Assembly: GCA_018105865.1 (NCBI GenBank)
Contig: CM030867.1
Coordinates: 7,054,369 to 7,118,368 of the forward strand
DNA length: 64,000 nt
Reading direction: 5' to 3'
DNA from: Metaphire vulgaris
Lineage: Eukaryota > Annelida > Clitellata > Crassiclitellata > Megascolecidae
The translations under genes and the position numbers were made by a program. Below the pieces are notes generated by a model. It saw only the letters and a list, made by a program, of their open reading frames with translations, did not search any database and was not told the DNA's origin. Below, in pieces: positions 46,059-57,256 of this stretch (position 1 is its first letter; every line of letters starts with the position of its first letter).

Positions 46059-46231
46059 CAGTGGCGGCTCCACAGAGGGGTCCGTGCCCCCTATGAGTGC
46101 CTGGCCCTCCAGTGCCCCCTGTTTGGACCCTATACTTAATACTACATACCTAACAACAAATGGTTGCCCCCCATGACTAGAAGTTGCCACCCCAACGGTC
46201 CCCCACTTGCCAAATCCTGGAGCCGCCACTG
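46059..46231. mobile_element. hAT-type MITE, CAGTGGCGGCTCCA ends
   Basis: Exact TSD CCTCTACC (46051-46058 and 46232-46239). Right end CTGGAGCCGCCACTG. Same family as 22090-22257, reverse orientation. Confidence 0.93.
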
Positions 46232-46264
46232 CCTCTACCTCGCTGCTTTTGTTCATCTTCATGG

Positions 46265-46465
46265 CAGAGGCGTAGCCAGGAATTTGATTTGGAGGTATAA
46301 TTTTTTTTTTTGGGGAGATAAATCTTCTCTATAAACCTAAAACCTCACAAACCATATAAATCACATATAACCACATATAAGCACATTTAAACCACATAAA
46401 AAAACTTTAACGTAGACGGATTTGGGGGTATATATACCGATATACCTCCCGTCGCTACAGTCCTG
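46265..46465. mobile_element. hAT-type MITE, CAGAGGCGTAGCC ends
   Basis: Exact TSD CTTCATGG (46257-46264 and 46466-46473). Right end CGTCGCTACAGTCCTG. Same family as 4852-5038, opposite orientation. Confidence 0.92.
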
Positions 46466-46511
46466 CTTCATGGAACCAAATCTGAAAATTCCAAGATCCG
46501 ATGACATTTAG

Positions 46512-46982
46512 CCTCAGTGGCGTAGCGAGGGGTGGGGTGACAGCCGCCCCCGGGTGCCCAGGTGGAGGGAGGGGCGCCAAAATATGGTTTTAGGTGCTAA
46601 AATAAAAAAGCGCCGACCATTTTTGTTTATTGCTCATTGGGGATTTTTGTCGCAGATTAAGGGGCGCCGAAAGGAAGGAGGAACATCTTTAGTGACGACA
46701 TTTTTTGCTCGTCAGCATTTTTGGAAGCTGAGGGCGCAGAGATATTTTTACACCCCTAATACCCCCCCCCCCAACACCTCCAAATCTGAGACCGACACCC
46801 CCAAACACACACACCAATCTGAGAGCTTCTTTTTTGCTTGTCAGGCTTTTTCTGCAAGGGACCCCCAGAATATACCAACCACCACCACCCCTCCAATTGA
46901 TAATCCTAGAACTAACCCTTTGAGGGCGCCATCGGTACACCTTGCCCACAGGCGTGCGTCTGCTACCCTCGCTACGCCACGG
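46512..46982. mobile_element. MITE, CAGTGGCGTAGCGAGG ends, with insertion
   Basis: Left CAGTGGCGTAGCGAGGGG, right CCCTCGCTACGCCACG. Module copy GACATTTTTTGCTCGTCAGC near 46697. A younger element sits at 46737-46920. The outer TSD is not clean. Confidence 0.75.
46737..46920. mobile_element. hAT-type MITE, CAGGG.TATTT family
   Basis: Exact TSD TGAGGGCG (46729-46736 and 46921-46928). Left CAGAGATATTTTTACACC, right CTAGAACTAACCCTT. Module copy TTCTTTTTTGCTTGTCAGG near 46827. Confidence 0.9.
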
Positions 46983-47599
46983 TTTCACGTTGGTCGAAAT
47001 TCACACGCTGAGTACTGTCGATAAGTTGATACGACTGGTATCAACTGTCCGCACGCATTGCTTAGATTACCGCGGTTATTATTTAATCACAGTGGAGACG
47101 TTCTGTATAAACATGGATATTGCATCGTGATGATAACATGATGAGCCAACAATGTATCTCTGGCTCATGACCAAGCGATTATAATCTGACCGGGGCGAAC
47201 CAGGTCTTAAACGCAGAAAAAATGCGGTCTTCCGTGTAATACACTTTGAATTTATTTGGAAGTTTCTGTCAGATGCGTGTTTATTCGTGAATGAAATCGG
47301 ATGGATCAATCATTTCGACGCCATTTTACTCGGAAATTGCCAGACGGTTCAAAGTAGAGGTGGGTCGATTAATCGAAATCGTAATCGAAATCGCGATTTT
47401 TGGAAAAACCGTAATCGAAATCGATACGAGTATTAAATAAATCGAAATAATCGATAATCGTCGAAAAAATAATCGAAATCGCGATTATTTTTCGATTATT
47501 CCCGTAAGTTATATTATACAATATTTCCGATTCAAAGAAAGATCAATTTACCGTTGATTATCAGATTTTCATTGAAAATGGATTCAACTGCGTATAAAG

Positions 47600-47930
47600 A
47601 TCACCACCATCTTTCTGGATTTGACAGCAGCTTTCGATGCGGTGTGGCATGCGGGTTTAATGTACAAACTCTCGCTCAATTTGCCACCCTGGTTCTGTCA
47701 ACTTGTGGAATTACTCATCTCTGACAGACGGTTCTTAGTTCACTTGGGAGATGTCAGCTCCTGGAGACGTCAGCGAAACGGTCTAACACAGTGTTCAGTT
47801 CTAGCACCTATGTTATTCAATTTGTAGGCTTATAGGCCTACACACGACTTACCGGATACCATAGGTAGGAAGTTTGGATACGCTGGCGATATTGGTCTTG
47901 CCACCCAGGCTCCATCCTTTAACCTTCCTA
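47600..47930 (+). mobile_element. LINE reverse-transcriptase core fragment
   Basis: IFLDLTAAFDAVWHAGLMYK is RT block A (FLDL..AFD.VWH with the catalytic Asp). RQRNGLTQCSVLAPMLFNL is block B (NGLPQGSVLAPLLFN). After a stop, KFGYAGDIGLATQ is block C with the YADD box mutated to YAGD. RNA-templated DNA synthesis is therefore lost. Further downstream the sequence is not recognisable as LINE. Confidence 0.85.
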
Positions 47931-48556
47931 GCGTTAACCACGGGTTGCGGTCGTCGGAGGATTCTGAAACTAAAAGCGTTAACGACGGGTTGCGGTCGTC
48001 TATTGTCTACGTCTCCAGTGGAGCAGGTGCAGCTGCAGGAGCTGGAGGTGACCACCCACTTAAATGCTTTGGTGACACGCCCAACCAAATGGAGCCGCGG
48101 TCTTTGGCACACGAGGTATTCTTAGTGGACACTCTGAGCCAATTATTGCATTCCAATATCCAATGCCCTTCGGCCAAAGGAGAGAACCATTGTTCTCCGC
48201 TGAATAGTGTGACATATGGGACGGTCCTTCGGAAGCAATGCAAGAATGCATGGAACGCTTTCTGCATGGAAAAGTGCCAGAGAATGTAACCTCAAGGAGG
48301 TTAAGGAGATTGAAGACCAGGGTTATTTCTAGGATTGTGAATTGGGGTGGGTGTCGGGAAAATCTGGGGTGTGTTTATTTCTAGGATTGTAGGATTGTGA
48401 ATTTGGGGGTGTCGGGAAAATCTGGGGTGTCGAAATTTGGAAGTCTATACCGAAAAATGCTGACAAGCAAAAAACCTTATAGAGACTCACAAAAAGTCTG
48501 ACAAGCAAAAAGTCATCCGAGGATAAAAGTTGTGGGGTGTATTTCTCCATTTGGGG

Positions 48557-48872
48557 CAGGCCCCTTCAGAGGCTGAAGGAGGCCCAGGCCAGTTGGAATT
48601 TCTGAGGCCTCCTAGCCTTCCCAACAATTAAAATTTTGACAAGCGAAAAAGGTAATCACCAATTTTGAGGACCGCAGAATACCTTCCTAGCTTTCCCAAA
48701 ATCCCAAAATTGTCGACAAGCAAAAAGGTCATCACCAAATTGTGAGGTCCCTTCTAGTAGTAGCTATCTAGCTTTCTAGCTCTCCCAGAATTCTAGACAA
48801 GGAAACAAAGGAGGCCCCAAATGATGGAGGCCCAGGCCGAATGGCCCTCCTGGCCCCCTCTGAATGGGCCTG
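48557..48872. mobile_element. MITE, CAGGCCC.TTCAGAGG ends
   Basis: The left end CAGGCCCCTTCAGAGG and the right end (reverse complement) CAGGCCCATTCAGAGG differ at one base. Two reverse module copies (TTGACAAGCGAAAAAGGTAA at 48633, GACAAGCAAAAAGGTCATC at 48716). No clean TSD. Confidence 0.78.
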
Positions 48873-48910
48873 TTTGAGGGTGTTCAGGCTAATCAATATG
48901 CATTCTGTAT

Positions 48911-49804
48911 TAGGGATGTGCGGGTATACCCGTACCCGTGGGTATACCCTACCTGTACCCGTACCCGCGGGTACGGGTAGGGGGTAGGGTACACATTTTA
49001 CGGGTACGGGTCGGGTACGGGTACAGCGCTACGGGTACGGGTATAGCGGCTACGGGTACGGGTATACCCGTTTTACCTGAAAAGTTATATTTTCATTTCT
49101 CACTACTATAGCAAATTAGCAATGCAATAATAGAAAAATAATATTGAGTAAAGTGTATTAGTATAACTTGTACATCGCGTTCAGTTTGTCAGACAGCATG
49201 CATTTTACTTACTGAAAACATAAAGGAAATACAGATGACGTAATCTGACATCTTCAGTAATAAATCTATAATGGCGTCCTGTGACTCCTCCAAGGACTCT
49301 TTGACCGAAAAAGTTCTTCTGGTAAAGTTTTGTGGTTTAACTTGAGCTCTAATGCCTGCTCATAGATAAATGATATCTACTAAATATTTTAAACAAGCCC
49401 ATTCATGTCGGCTTAGGCTAGCTGACTGATTATCCTGATTCCTAAGTACTAGATCTGTCCTAATCTAAACATGCGTGCTATTTACAATGAATAGTTATCC
49501 CAATTTCGTAGCCCCAATTTCACTGTTGCCTCTCTATAGTCTCTAGGAACGGATACGGGTTCACGGATCCATGTACAGGTCCTTGTAGTACTTGTACCCG
49601 TAAACGCGCCCGCGGGTACGGGTCCAAAATTCCAAATCCAAAAAACTCCAAATTCCAACCAAAGTCGGTTACGGGTACGGGTACACAGCTTACGGGTACG
49701 GGTCGGGTAGGGTATAGCGCTAGCGGGTACGGGTAGGGTAGGGTAAAAAAGTTTTTCCACGGGTACAGGTAGGGTATGCATTTTGCTGTACCCGCACATC
49801 TCTA
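48911..49804. mobile_element. Ac-like hAT element, TAGGGATGTGCGGG ends
   Basis: Exact TSD TTCTGTAT (48903-48910 and 49805-49812). Left TAGGGATGTGCGGGTA, right GTACCCGCACATCTCTA. The subterminal zones hold many GGGTACGGGTA repeats. TAGGGATG recalls the Ac/Ds terminus. No transposase frame. Confidence 0.92.
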
Positions 49805-49966
49805 TTCTGTATGCATACCATTGTCACATTACCAAATTTTAGGGGGTGTCGACCTCAAATTGGGGTGTTGGGGGTGTTAGGGGTGTAGAAATATCCCTGT
49901 TGAAGACCAACTGAACATCGATACACAGAGGATTGCCGAATACTGTAAAATATGGCGGGAAAGCCA

Positions 49967-50225
49967 CAGAGACGTCATTTCACTGTTTTTCAGGGGCAAA
50001 ACACTTTTGACCTGACAAGTTACAAGTTTGCGAAAAAGTTGACGACTTTTTTTTTTTTTTGCTCGTCAGCCGTTATACGGTTAGTTACTTTTCAGACTAG
50101 ACTACTCCACATCATATCAGGGTCCTTTAGGACATGTAAAAAACTAAATACTAAATAACACAAGAAAAAAATTTTTTTCCTCAAAATCAGGGGCAAATGC
50201 CCCCTGCCCCCAAATGACGTCCCTG
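49967..50225. mobile_element. hAT-type MITE, CAGRGACGTCATTT ends
   Basis: Exact TSD GAAAGCCA (49959-49966 and 50226-50233). Left CAGAGACGTCATTTC, right CCAAATGACGTCCCTG. Module copy TTTTTTTGCTCGTCAGCC near 50052. Confidence 0.92.
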
Positions 50226-50387
50226 GAAAGCCAGTTTCTAAAGGTACTGTGAAATAATCGAAATCGAAATCGCGATTATATAAAAAAACCGTCATCGTAA
50301 TCGAAATCGTAATCGTGAAAAATAATCGAAAATAATCGTAATCGTAATCGGAAAAATAATCGTAATCGACCCAGCTCTAGTTCAAAG

Positions 50388-51490
50388 TGTTTCCTAAGCC
50401 GCACATTGACGTATACGTGTATACACTTGGACGAAAGAGTGAAGGCCCCAAACATATTATGAAGAAGAAGAATCATTTATTTGTCAATGACATCAAAATA
50501 ACAATACGAACACAATGAATTCAATGACATCAAAAGGTAAAACTAACTTAACTAATAACTAATGACTATTAATTAATATTATCAGAGTCAATATATATAT
50601 ATATATATATATATATCGATTAATAAAAACAACAAAACAATTATTATAAACCAATCAAAAAATTGACTTAATCTAAGTTGACTAAGTCTAAACAGACTCT
50701 ATTGCATAGAGACTTTGATTGATATAGATAGATGACATTTGGAGTGATGATAACAAATTAATCAATGTCACAGAACATAAATAATATTATTAAGAAAAGG
50801 GTTGGCCTAAGGGAATAAATCCCGTATGATGGCCAACCTTAGGTATTTAAGTAATTGACATAAGGTAGTACATAAATATGAGTTAATAATGAATGGGAAA
50901 AAACATATGAGGTGACTGCAGAAAACTTGATGCCTTTATATATTTATTTAGTACAATAGAATAAGGTTAGTAAAATTAAGATAATTTTATTTAGAGGGAA
51001 ATAGGAATCTATAGTGTTTATTTATTAAATGTTCTATGTTGAGAAAACTCAAGTTTGAAGTGTATCTAACTTAAGTTTGAAGTGTATACCTTTCCCCTCA
51101 AAGGCGGATTTACCACGGTAGAAATGGTGCATCAGCTTCGGGCCCTCCTGCAAAATTAAGATGTATGGGACTACTTTTTCTAATAGCAATTTTAATGACT
51201 TTTGTGGAGGCCGCCTTTGCTACAGCAAAAAGTCATCGACGACATGTTTCGACAATTTAGAGCAGACTAATAACCAGAAATGCATGTTTACTTGAGTTGA
51301 AGTTAATGGCATTTAATTGCTTCATTTTAATCCCCCTTCTCTATTGTATCCTCAAAAACGTGGGGGGTCGAGGGTAGAGGCTTAATAGACGAGTTTATAC
51401 CTATGAAGTCGCAGGCTTATAACATTTTCAGCAATTTAAAAGACTTAAGTAGGCCTACAACTATTTGATTGGCAATCAATGGATATGGAA
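50388..51490. other. AT-rich DNA with a possible LINE 3' UTR
   Basis: The minus strand of about 50461-50870 ends GACAAATAAATGATTCTTC (an AATAAA signal) and holds the hairpin GGTTGGCC...GGCCAACC near 50800. This could be a LINE 3' UTR. A family-10812 MITE end (GGCGGATTTACCACGG) lies near 51105. No gene seen. Confidence 0.3.
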
Positions 51491-51658
51491 CAGTGATTAT
51501 TCTAGCCACCTAGATAGACACTGGGGGGAGGGAGTTTAACATTTTTAGGGGGAACAGACATTGGGGAGGTCATACTACTTGCCAAAGTGTCAAAAATTTG
51601 GGGGGGATTTCGAACTTGGAGGGGGAATTCCCCCAGAGACGGTCTAGAATAAACACTA
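51491..51658. mobile_element. MITE, CAGTG.TTATTCTAG ends, 9-bp TSD
   Basis: GATATGGAA is duplicated exactly (51482-51490 and 51659-51667). Left CAGTGATTATTCTAGCC, right GTCTAGAATAAACACTA. Confidence 0.87.
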
Positions 51659-51812
51659 GATATGGAAGTATTTTCAATTTACAAGAATTCAAGGATTCTG
51701 CAGTTTTAAAGAAGTCTCAAAATGATCAGACGCCTTCAAAGGCTTTAGTTACTCTCGTCAAGATGGCCGCCCAAATCAACTTTGAATAGTAGCATTTAAT
51801 TGTAGGGCTTAA

Positions 51813-52014
51813 ACTTGGCGTAGTCACGAGGGGTCAGGCCACGTCAGATCCTGACTGGGAACAATCGTTGGATTTGTGCAGGAACCGTTGATGATTTTTC
51901 GTGAGGTGGGGGCAGGTAGAACAGAATACTGAATGTGTTTTTTGTCTGTAGACTTATCTATTCCAAAATGTTGATGCGCCCACCCTCATATTCCGGAACC
52001 CTCGCTACGCCACT
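51813..52014. mobile_element. MITE, CATTGGCGTAGCC family
   Basis: ACTTGGCGTAGTCACGAGG on the left, CTGACTGGGAACAATCGTTGG inside, CCCTCGCTACGCCACTG on the right. Boundaries by comparison only. Confidence 0.65.
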
Positions 52015-52048
52015 GGTAGGCAAATAAGCAGACGACAAGCTAGACACC

Positions 52049-52051
<3 letters not shown>

Positions 52052-52111
<60 letters not shown>
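52052..52111. repeat. CA then TA microsatellite
   Basis: About 15 CA units followed by about 15 TA units, directly abutting a mariner-like MITE inserted at a TA. Confidence 0.95.
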
Positions 52112-52116
<5 letters not shown>

Positions 52117-52190
52117 GGTGGCGCAAATAATCCGGACTAATCACATTTATGTTTTCATTTAATAAAGTCCGGTTTTTGCGCCACTCTGTA
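52112..52190. mobile_element. Tc1/mariner-like 79-bp MITE
   Basis: TACAGGGTGGCGCAAATAAT at the left and GGTTTTTGCGCCACTCTGTA at the right are inverted repeats with TA at both edges, as for mariner-type elements. CCGGACT and AGTCCGG pair just inside. Confidence 0.82.
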
Positions 52191-52434
52191 TCTATTACAC
52201 ATTTTGAAACAACAGAAAATATCGCTACGCTATGGTTATCACCTGTATGCCACTGAAACCCACGCCATTTGGAGGAGGAAACGAAGTCGCTTGTCATTGC
52301 TGGAGCTTATCTGAACATAAATTCTGCGCATAGACGAAGGTTATGTGTAAACCGTAACTGTTCTTTATTCGACATGCGCTGTGCAGCGTAGATTCCGATA
52401 GCAGGAACTTTACGACAATACGACTGCAACAACA

Positions 52435-52436
<2 letters not shown>

Positions 52437-52465
<29 letters not shown>

Positions 52466-52466
52466 T
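52437..52466. repeat. ACG microsatellite
   Basis: Ten ACG units. Confidence 0.95.
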
Positions 52467-52689
52467 GAAAACAACGCGTACAACAACCGGTTGGTCATAG
52501 GCAGGGATATTTTTGCACAACCTAATAAAAACCCCAAACACCCCCCCCCCCAATTTCAGACCGACACCCCTCCCCAATCTCAGCTAAAAAGTTTTGAAAC
52601 CCCTGTATTATAGTACATTTGAAAATTAATCTTGTTTCGCAATAACGCAAGTAAAGCGTATTCCGACCATTTTGCTCTGAAACTCCACT

Positions 52690-52740
52690 AACATGAGGTA
52701 ATCTCATAGAAATCTATACGAGTAGAACGCTGATATGCGT
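52690..52740 (+). repeat. 50-bp block also found upstream of the THAP gene
   Basis: CTCATAGAAATCTATACGAG followed by TAGAACGCTGATATGCG aligns with the minus strand of about 58900-58950 (CCCATAGAAATCATATACAA, TAGAATGCTAATCTATGC). In both, the next 60-80 bases lead to an ATG. It may be the end or promoter region of a second, lost P-like element. Confidence 0.5.
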
Positions 52741-53207
52741 TTACGGACTTGCCAAAAAGTGAAGCCTCACGCGCGCGATGCATTGTGGGTAAGGCGATGG
52801 CAGAAAATGTAATCTCGACATTTGCTGTACTGTGGACCGTAACCGTGTACCAACCATGGGCCAAATATTTACAAGATAATAGTTTAAAAACTTCAACAGA
52901 AAATATGAAAAACATTATCATTAATAAATGGAATACTAATAAAAGCAGATAAGCAAAATATAATCAATAGCAACTATCAACATGTGCGATTGTGCGTATT
53001 GCAAAATCATTATCTGGCTTATCCACCATACACTGTCACCCGTTTGCCTGGCCGGATACCCTGGATCTTTAATTATTTGGATTTGGTGTGCCATGTGTTG
53101 ATGCTGCCTTGCATTATGAAGAGGCGCTATAGAAGTTTTAGATTAGATAACATGAGGAAATGCAGATATACTGCTATGGAAGCTTAACTACAGAAAATAT
53201 TCTTTAC

Positions 53208-53379
53208 CAGTGTTTATTCGAGGCCTTCTCTGGGGGGATTCCCCCCAAGTTTTAAAATTTCCTCAAATTTTTTTATATGTTGGCTGGGGCATGGAAATTC
53301 CCCAAGTGTGACTTTCTAGACTTTGTTTCCCCAAACATTTCAAAATCCCCCAATGTCAAGGTGGCTAGAATAGACACTG
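53208..53379. mobile_element. MITE, CAGTGTTTATTC family
   Basis: Left CAGTGTTTATTCGAGGCC, right GGCTAGAATAGACACTG. Flanks ATTCTTTAC and ATTCTTGAT share six of nine bases. Confidence 0.78.
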
Positions 53380-53399
53380 ATTCTTGATGATTTCAACTG

Positions 53400-54003
53400 A
53401 AATCAGGGATATTTTTACACCATCCCCCTATCTGATACCGACACCCCCAAGGTTTAATCTCGGCCCTTTCCCCCGGAAATGTTGGCATACTACGTCAACT
53501 AACAGCAGCCCCCTAGCTGACTTCCTCCGGCCTTGTCAGTTCCCCCGAAGTCTAGTTTAAACACTGCCCCCCTAATCCAGGGATATTTTGACACCTTACT
53601 AACACTCCCGCCCCCACAATCTGAAACCGAGACCCCTAATTTTAGCCTGGGATGACCTTTTTGTCAGGCTTTCCCAGCTGGGATATTTCTAGGATCATGA
53701 ATTTGGGGGCGTCGACCTCAAATTGGAGGGTCCAGAGCTAATTAGTATGCATTTTGTATGCATACCATTGTCACATTACCAAATTTTGGGGGTGGCGACC
53801 TGAAATAAGGTGGTGGTGTAAAAATATCCCTGACCAATTTTAGCATGAGATGACCTTTTTTGGCTTGTCAGACTTTCTTGGCAGGACCCCCAATCCCCCT
53901 CCCATTTTAGCCTGGGGTGACATTTTTTGCTGGTGACTTTTTGGCAGAACCCCAAAATATACCAACACCCCCAAAAAATGACCATCCTAGAAATAACCCT
54001 GAC
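53400..54003. mobile_element. mosaic of CAGGG.TATTT and CAGGGTTTAATC MITEs
   Basis: Repeated AGGGATATTTTTACACC-like starts (53404, 53577), ends such as GTAAAAATATCCCTG (53818) and CTAGAAATAACCCTG (53988), and a TTTAATCTCGGCCC...CTAGTTTAAACACTG copy (53454-53567). Module copies near 53657 (partial), 53853 (GATGACCTTTTTTGGCTTG) and 53919. Individual TSDs are not resolved. Confidence 0.7.
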
Positions 54004-54098
54004 TGAAACATATCTGTTAGAAATGCAATAGTTGCACCAACAATTACAGCCATAAAAAGAACAATGAACAAAATGAATATTAACATTAATTGATTTTA

Positions 54099-55928
54099 TT
54101 ACTGATTAGAAAAGAGCACAAGTTTATTATTATTAAACCTAACATTTTTCCCTTTAAGTTTCTCAGTTAACTTCTTTGACATCCAAAAAAATCTTATGTT
54201 AACAAATTCATTCACTATCATCCGTATCAAGTTAAGCTGACAGTTTTCCAACATATCGATATTGCAACTGTGGTCGTCATCATCATGAAATAATTTCAAA
54301 TTAAGGGTTCGATCAATGACAGCCAGCTGCAATGCAAGATGTGCATTTCGGTGACGAGGAATCGAGCCATCATAACAACCAGACATAAATTTTATGCAAC
54401 GTTCTGTCACTAAACAAACTGTTACTAATGATGTGCTAGGTGAAAGCAGTCCACCGCTATCCTTACGCTGCAATAATTGATAATTACAGTTCACTTTCTT
54501 ACTGTCAAGTAAATTTTTCCTACATGGAATGCAGGTCAATTTATTTAGCAATTTTCGAGCAACATATCCAGCTATGTATACTACAATGTTTTGGGTGAAC
54601 TCTGACAATTGGAGCTTCTCAACAGGCACGAAGTAATCATGGTCATTTGGATCAGTTTCAAAAGTCATTCCGCATCGACGAGAATTTCTGATGTAGTAAC
54701 AACAGACTCGCGACTGCAGACTGTTGCTAAACAAGGCATGAATGGAGTAGTGTCCTGGCAAACAGCATTACCGCTTTTTGATGGCTTAATTTCATGCTTC
54801 ATTAGTAGTTTTCTGTATGCAGATTGAAACTGCAGAACTGTTGGATTATTATTCCAGCGTCCACGAGATCTGATGACATTAAAGCAGAGCTCAATGTGAT
54901 CTTGACTTAAGCGATACGTCAGAAGATATTTGATAATTCCAGTTGCAACAAAGTCATTGTATAGTCCAATAACACTATTTATTGTAGCCATAAATCCAAG
55001 AACAGTTGTTTTCCTGGGACTCTGATGTAATGGCCTACCTTGTAATTTCAATCCAGCGAGATATGTCAAAGTTTCCACAAGGAATGGACGCCAAAAGTGC
55101 TCGTTTGCTGATTTAAGAACTGACTTGTATCCATGCACAAATGGATTTCTTGAGTTCAACATGTCAAAGAGTGTATCAACAGTGCGAATGAATGTTACTG
55201 TTGCTTCTGAATCAGCAAACTCGTTCATTCTCAAATCACTTGACACAAATTCAATTGCCGTTGCAACAGACCGACTTAATGTTTGAGCAGCCAGGCTGAC
55301 CTTCATCTTCTGCTGAAACCAATCGATGTGCGCACGCCGCAACTTGTTTGCAGCCCTGAGTCCTTCTTTGTCTTGCAGTTCATATAGATCTACTACGTGC
55401 TTCCATCGGATCTGTTTACCGTTCGAGTCACATAAAATTTTCTTCTCTGATATTGTATTACGCATTAGCTTCAACATGTGTGCTGCATCAAAGATTATGT
55501 AAACCTTCCACTGTTCCTGTTCTGGATGACAGAAATACGGTCTCATGTTGTCAGCAGTTAATGATGCACCAAGTTTACTTGCCACTGAGAGGTTAGTGGC
55601 CGGTCCATCACACACCACCGATGCAACACGCACGTTCACCATATACAGTTTTTATTGCTTCCACGACCAAATTGGTTTTGACATCTGCCGACAAACCATC
55701 AGTTAGAAAATAACCAATTGGCATCTTCCAAACTGCATTAATTGGGACGATTATGAACATCAGGACTTCAGTTGCAACTGGCAGACTACTGTCGTCAAGT
55801 CCTGTTCCCATGTCAACGAATCCAATTATCTCCTTGCCGGTCCACTGAACATGTTTTCTGATGGCCATCTCATCGAACATCAAGGAGCAAATTAGCGGTG
55901 ATGACGGATTCGTGCTATTCTTTAGATG
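54099..55928 (-). CDS. THAP9-like: THAP9-like exon 3 (catalytic core and C terminus)
   Basis: Acceptor TTATTGCAG| at 55929, phase 0. Reads HLKNSTNPSSPLICSLMFDE, MAIRKHVQWTGKEIIGFVDM (first catalytic Asp in DEMAIRK) and FLTDGLSADVKTNLVVEAIK. It breaks near 55643 and continues VASVVCDGPATNLSVASKLG, FDAAHMLKLMRNT and LSQDHIELCFNVIRSRGRWN. A last break near 54671 leads to MTFETDPNDHDYFVPVEKLQ, VYIAGYVARKLLNKLTCIPC and the stop at 54101-54099. Confidence 0.85.
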
Positions 55929-56473
55929 CTGCAATAAGTGAACATAAAAGTATACCATACAAGTATAACATTGAATTCTTTGAACTTTCTAAGACACATA
56001 ATGACAGTGTTGATAAACTATAAATGGAATGTTTGCATTTAAAGTGATAGTCAGAAATATTTATCTATTTCTTAACATTCAGATTCATTTATTCCTTCAA
56101 TGTCATACATATTACATACAATAATTTTTTTTATATAATACAGTCAGTTCAAAATTCAATTTAAAGTTAGAAAAGATAAACATGTAGAACTTTATCTTTA
56201 ACTAGTATGGACATAAAAATTAATACTTGAATGACAGGAATAAATAAGGCTACTAAAGGGATAGGGAATCCAGAAAAGAAGTAACCAAAAAATTGCATTA
56301 TTATTTGAGGAATAATAACGGCAGACATAGGTAATGCATAATTATTACAAAATACAGCAGATATAGAAAATGCATAATTTATAAGCAGACAGAGATAATG
56401 CATGATTATTAAAACAGAGGTAAATATTTTAATGCAGACTTATCAATAGTTTCACATTTGAAATTTGGTTATG

Positions 56474-57180
56474 GGGGCTGTCCATTAATTACGTCAACAA
56501 TTTAGGGGGAGGGGTTTGAAAAAGTTTGATAGTCGTTGACATGGGGAGGTCAAGAGAAGTTGACGTCAACAATTTCACTTTTTACAAGTAATCAAAAACT
56601 AGGAAATTTCAAGGAATACTACTCAGCCTCCTCGACCCACACGTTCGTCATCTCATCTCACTCTGTCACGCCCGCTAAATCAATCATCCCTGAAAATTTG
56701 CAACCGTGCCTTCTCATACGCTGCACCTGAACTCTGGAACTCGATCCCAGCTTCCCTTCGCACACTTGGACACTTTCAAACAATAAAATCTGAGTCCCCG
56801 TTTCCTATAATTCCTGCACTATCTCCTCAAGTCTTCAGGTCTAAGCTTAAATCCTTCCCGTTTCTTAAATCATTTCCGCCATAGCTGTAACAACCTAGCC
56901 TCACTGCCCTTCGGATATTGACTATTGCCTGGCTGATAACATACCTTCCCCATAGCTAGCTATTTTAAGAGAGGCTGAGCGCCTAAGAATAAGCAGCTAC
57001 TGTTTGTGCTGCTTTCCAAGCGCTATAGAAATCCACGAGATTTTACTTTACTTTACTTTACTTATTAGAATGCAAAAAGCATGGCAAAAAGGAAATTGTA
57101 GAGTCTAGTATTTGTCCTTGCAAAGGGACAGATAAGGGGCTATCCATTAATTATGTAAACAATTTTTGGACAATTTTTGT
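56474..57180 (+). mobile_element. MITE ends and LINE 3' end inside intron 2
   Basis: GGGGCTGTCCATTAATTACG at 56474 starts a truncated MITE. From 56633 a plus-strand frame reads SLKICNRAFSYAAPELWNSI, PASLRTLGHFQ and VFRSKLKSFPFLKSFPP then stop (56882-56884), the classic LINE C terminus (R.FS.aAP.lWNSLP...F.SKLK..LF). Its 3' UTR ends AAATCCACGAG and ACTTT repeats at 57065. At 57134 GGGGCTATCCATTAATTATG begins another MITE end. Confidence 0.78.
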
Positions 57181-57256
57181 ATGTGTCACTAACGATCAGA
57201 GCAACTTCAGTTTCACTTAAAATTGTAAAAGTAAGCTCAGCATTTATATATGTTAC

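Larger units (their letters stand above)
48318..49899. mobile_element. hAT-type element, CAGGGTTATTT family, enlarged by insertions
   Basis: Exact TSD TTGAAGAC (48310-48317 and 49900-49907). Left CAGGGTTATTTCTAGG, right GTAGAAATATCCCTG. Two reverse module copies (GCTGACAAGCAAAAAACC near 48460, GTCTGACAAGCAAAAAGTC near 48497). Elements 48557-48872 and 48911-49804 are inserted in it. Confidence 0.93.
47355..50379. mobile_element. hAT-type element, TAGAG ends, host to nested insertions
   Basis: Left TAGAGGTGGGTCGATTAATC, right GTAATCGACCCAGCTCTA. Exact TSD GTTCAAAG at 47347-47354 and 50380-50387. The termini hold many AATCG/CGATT repeats. Most of the 3 kb is later insertions: a LINE fragment, 48318-49899 (itself carrying two more elements) and 49967-50225. 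Confidence 0.9.
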
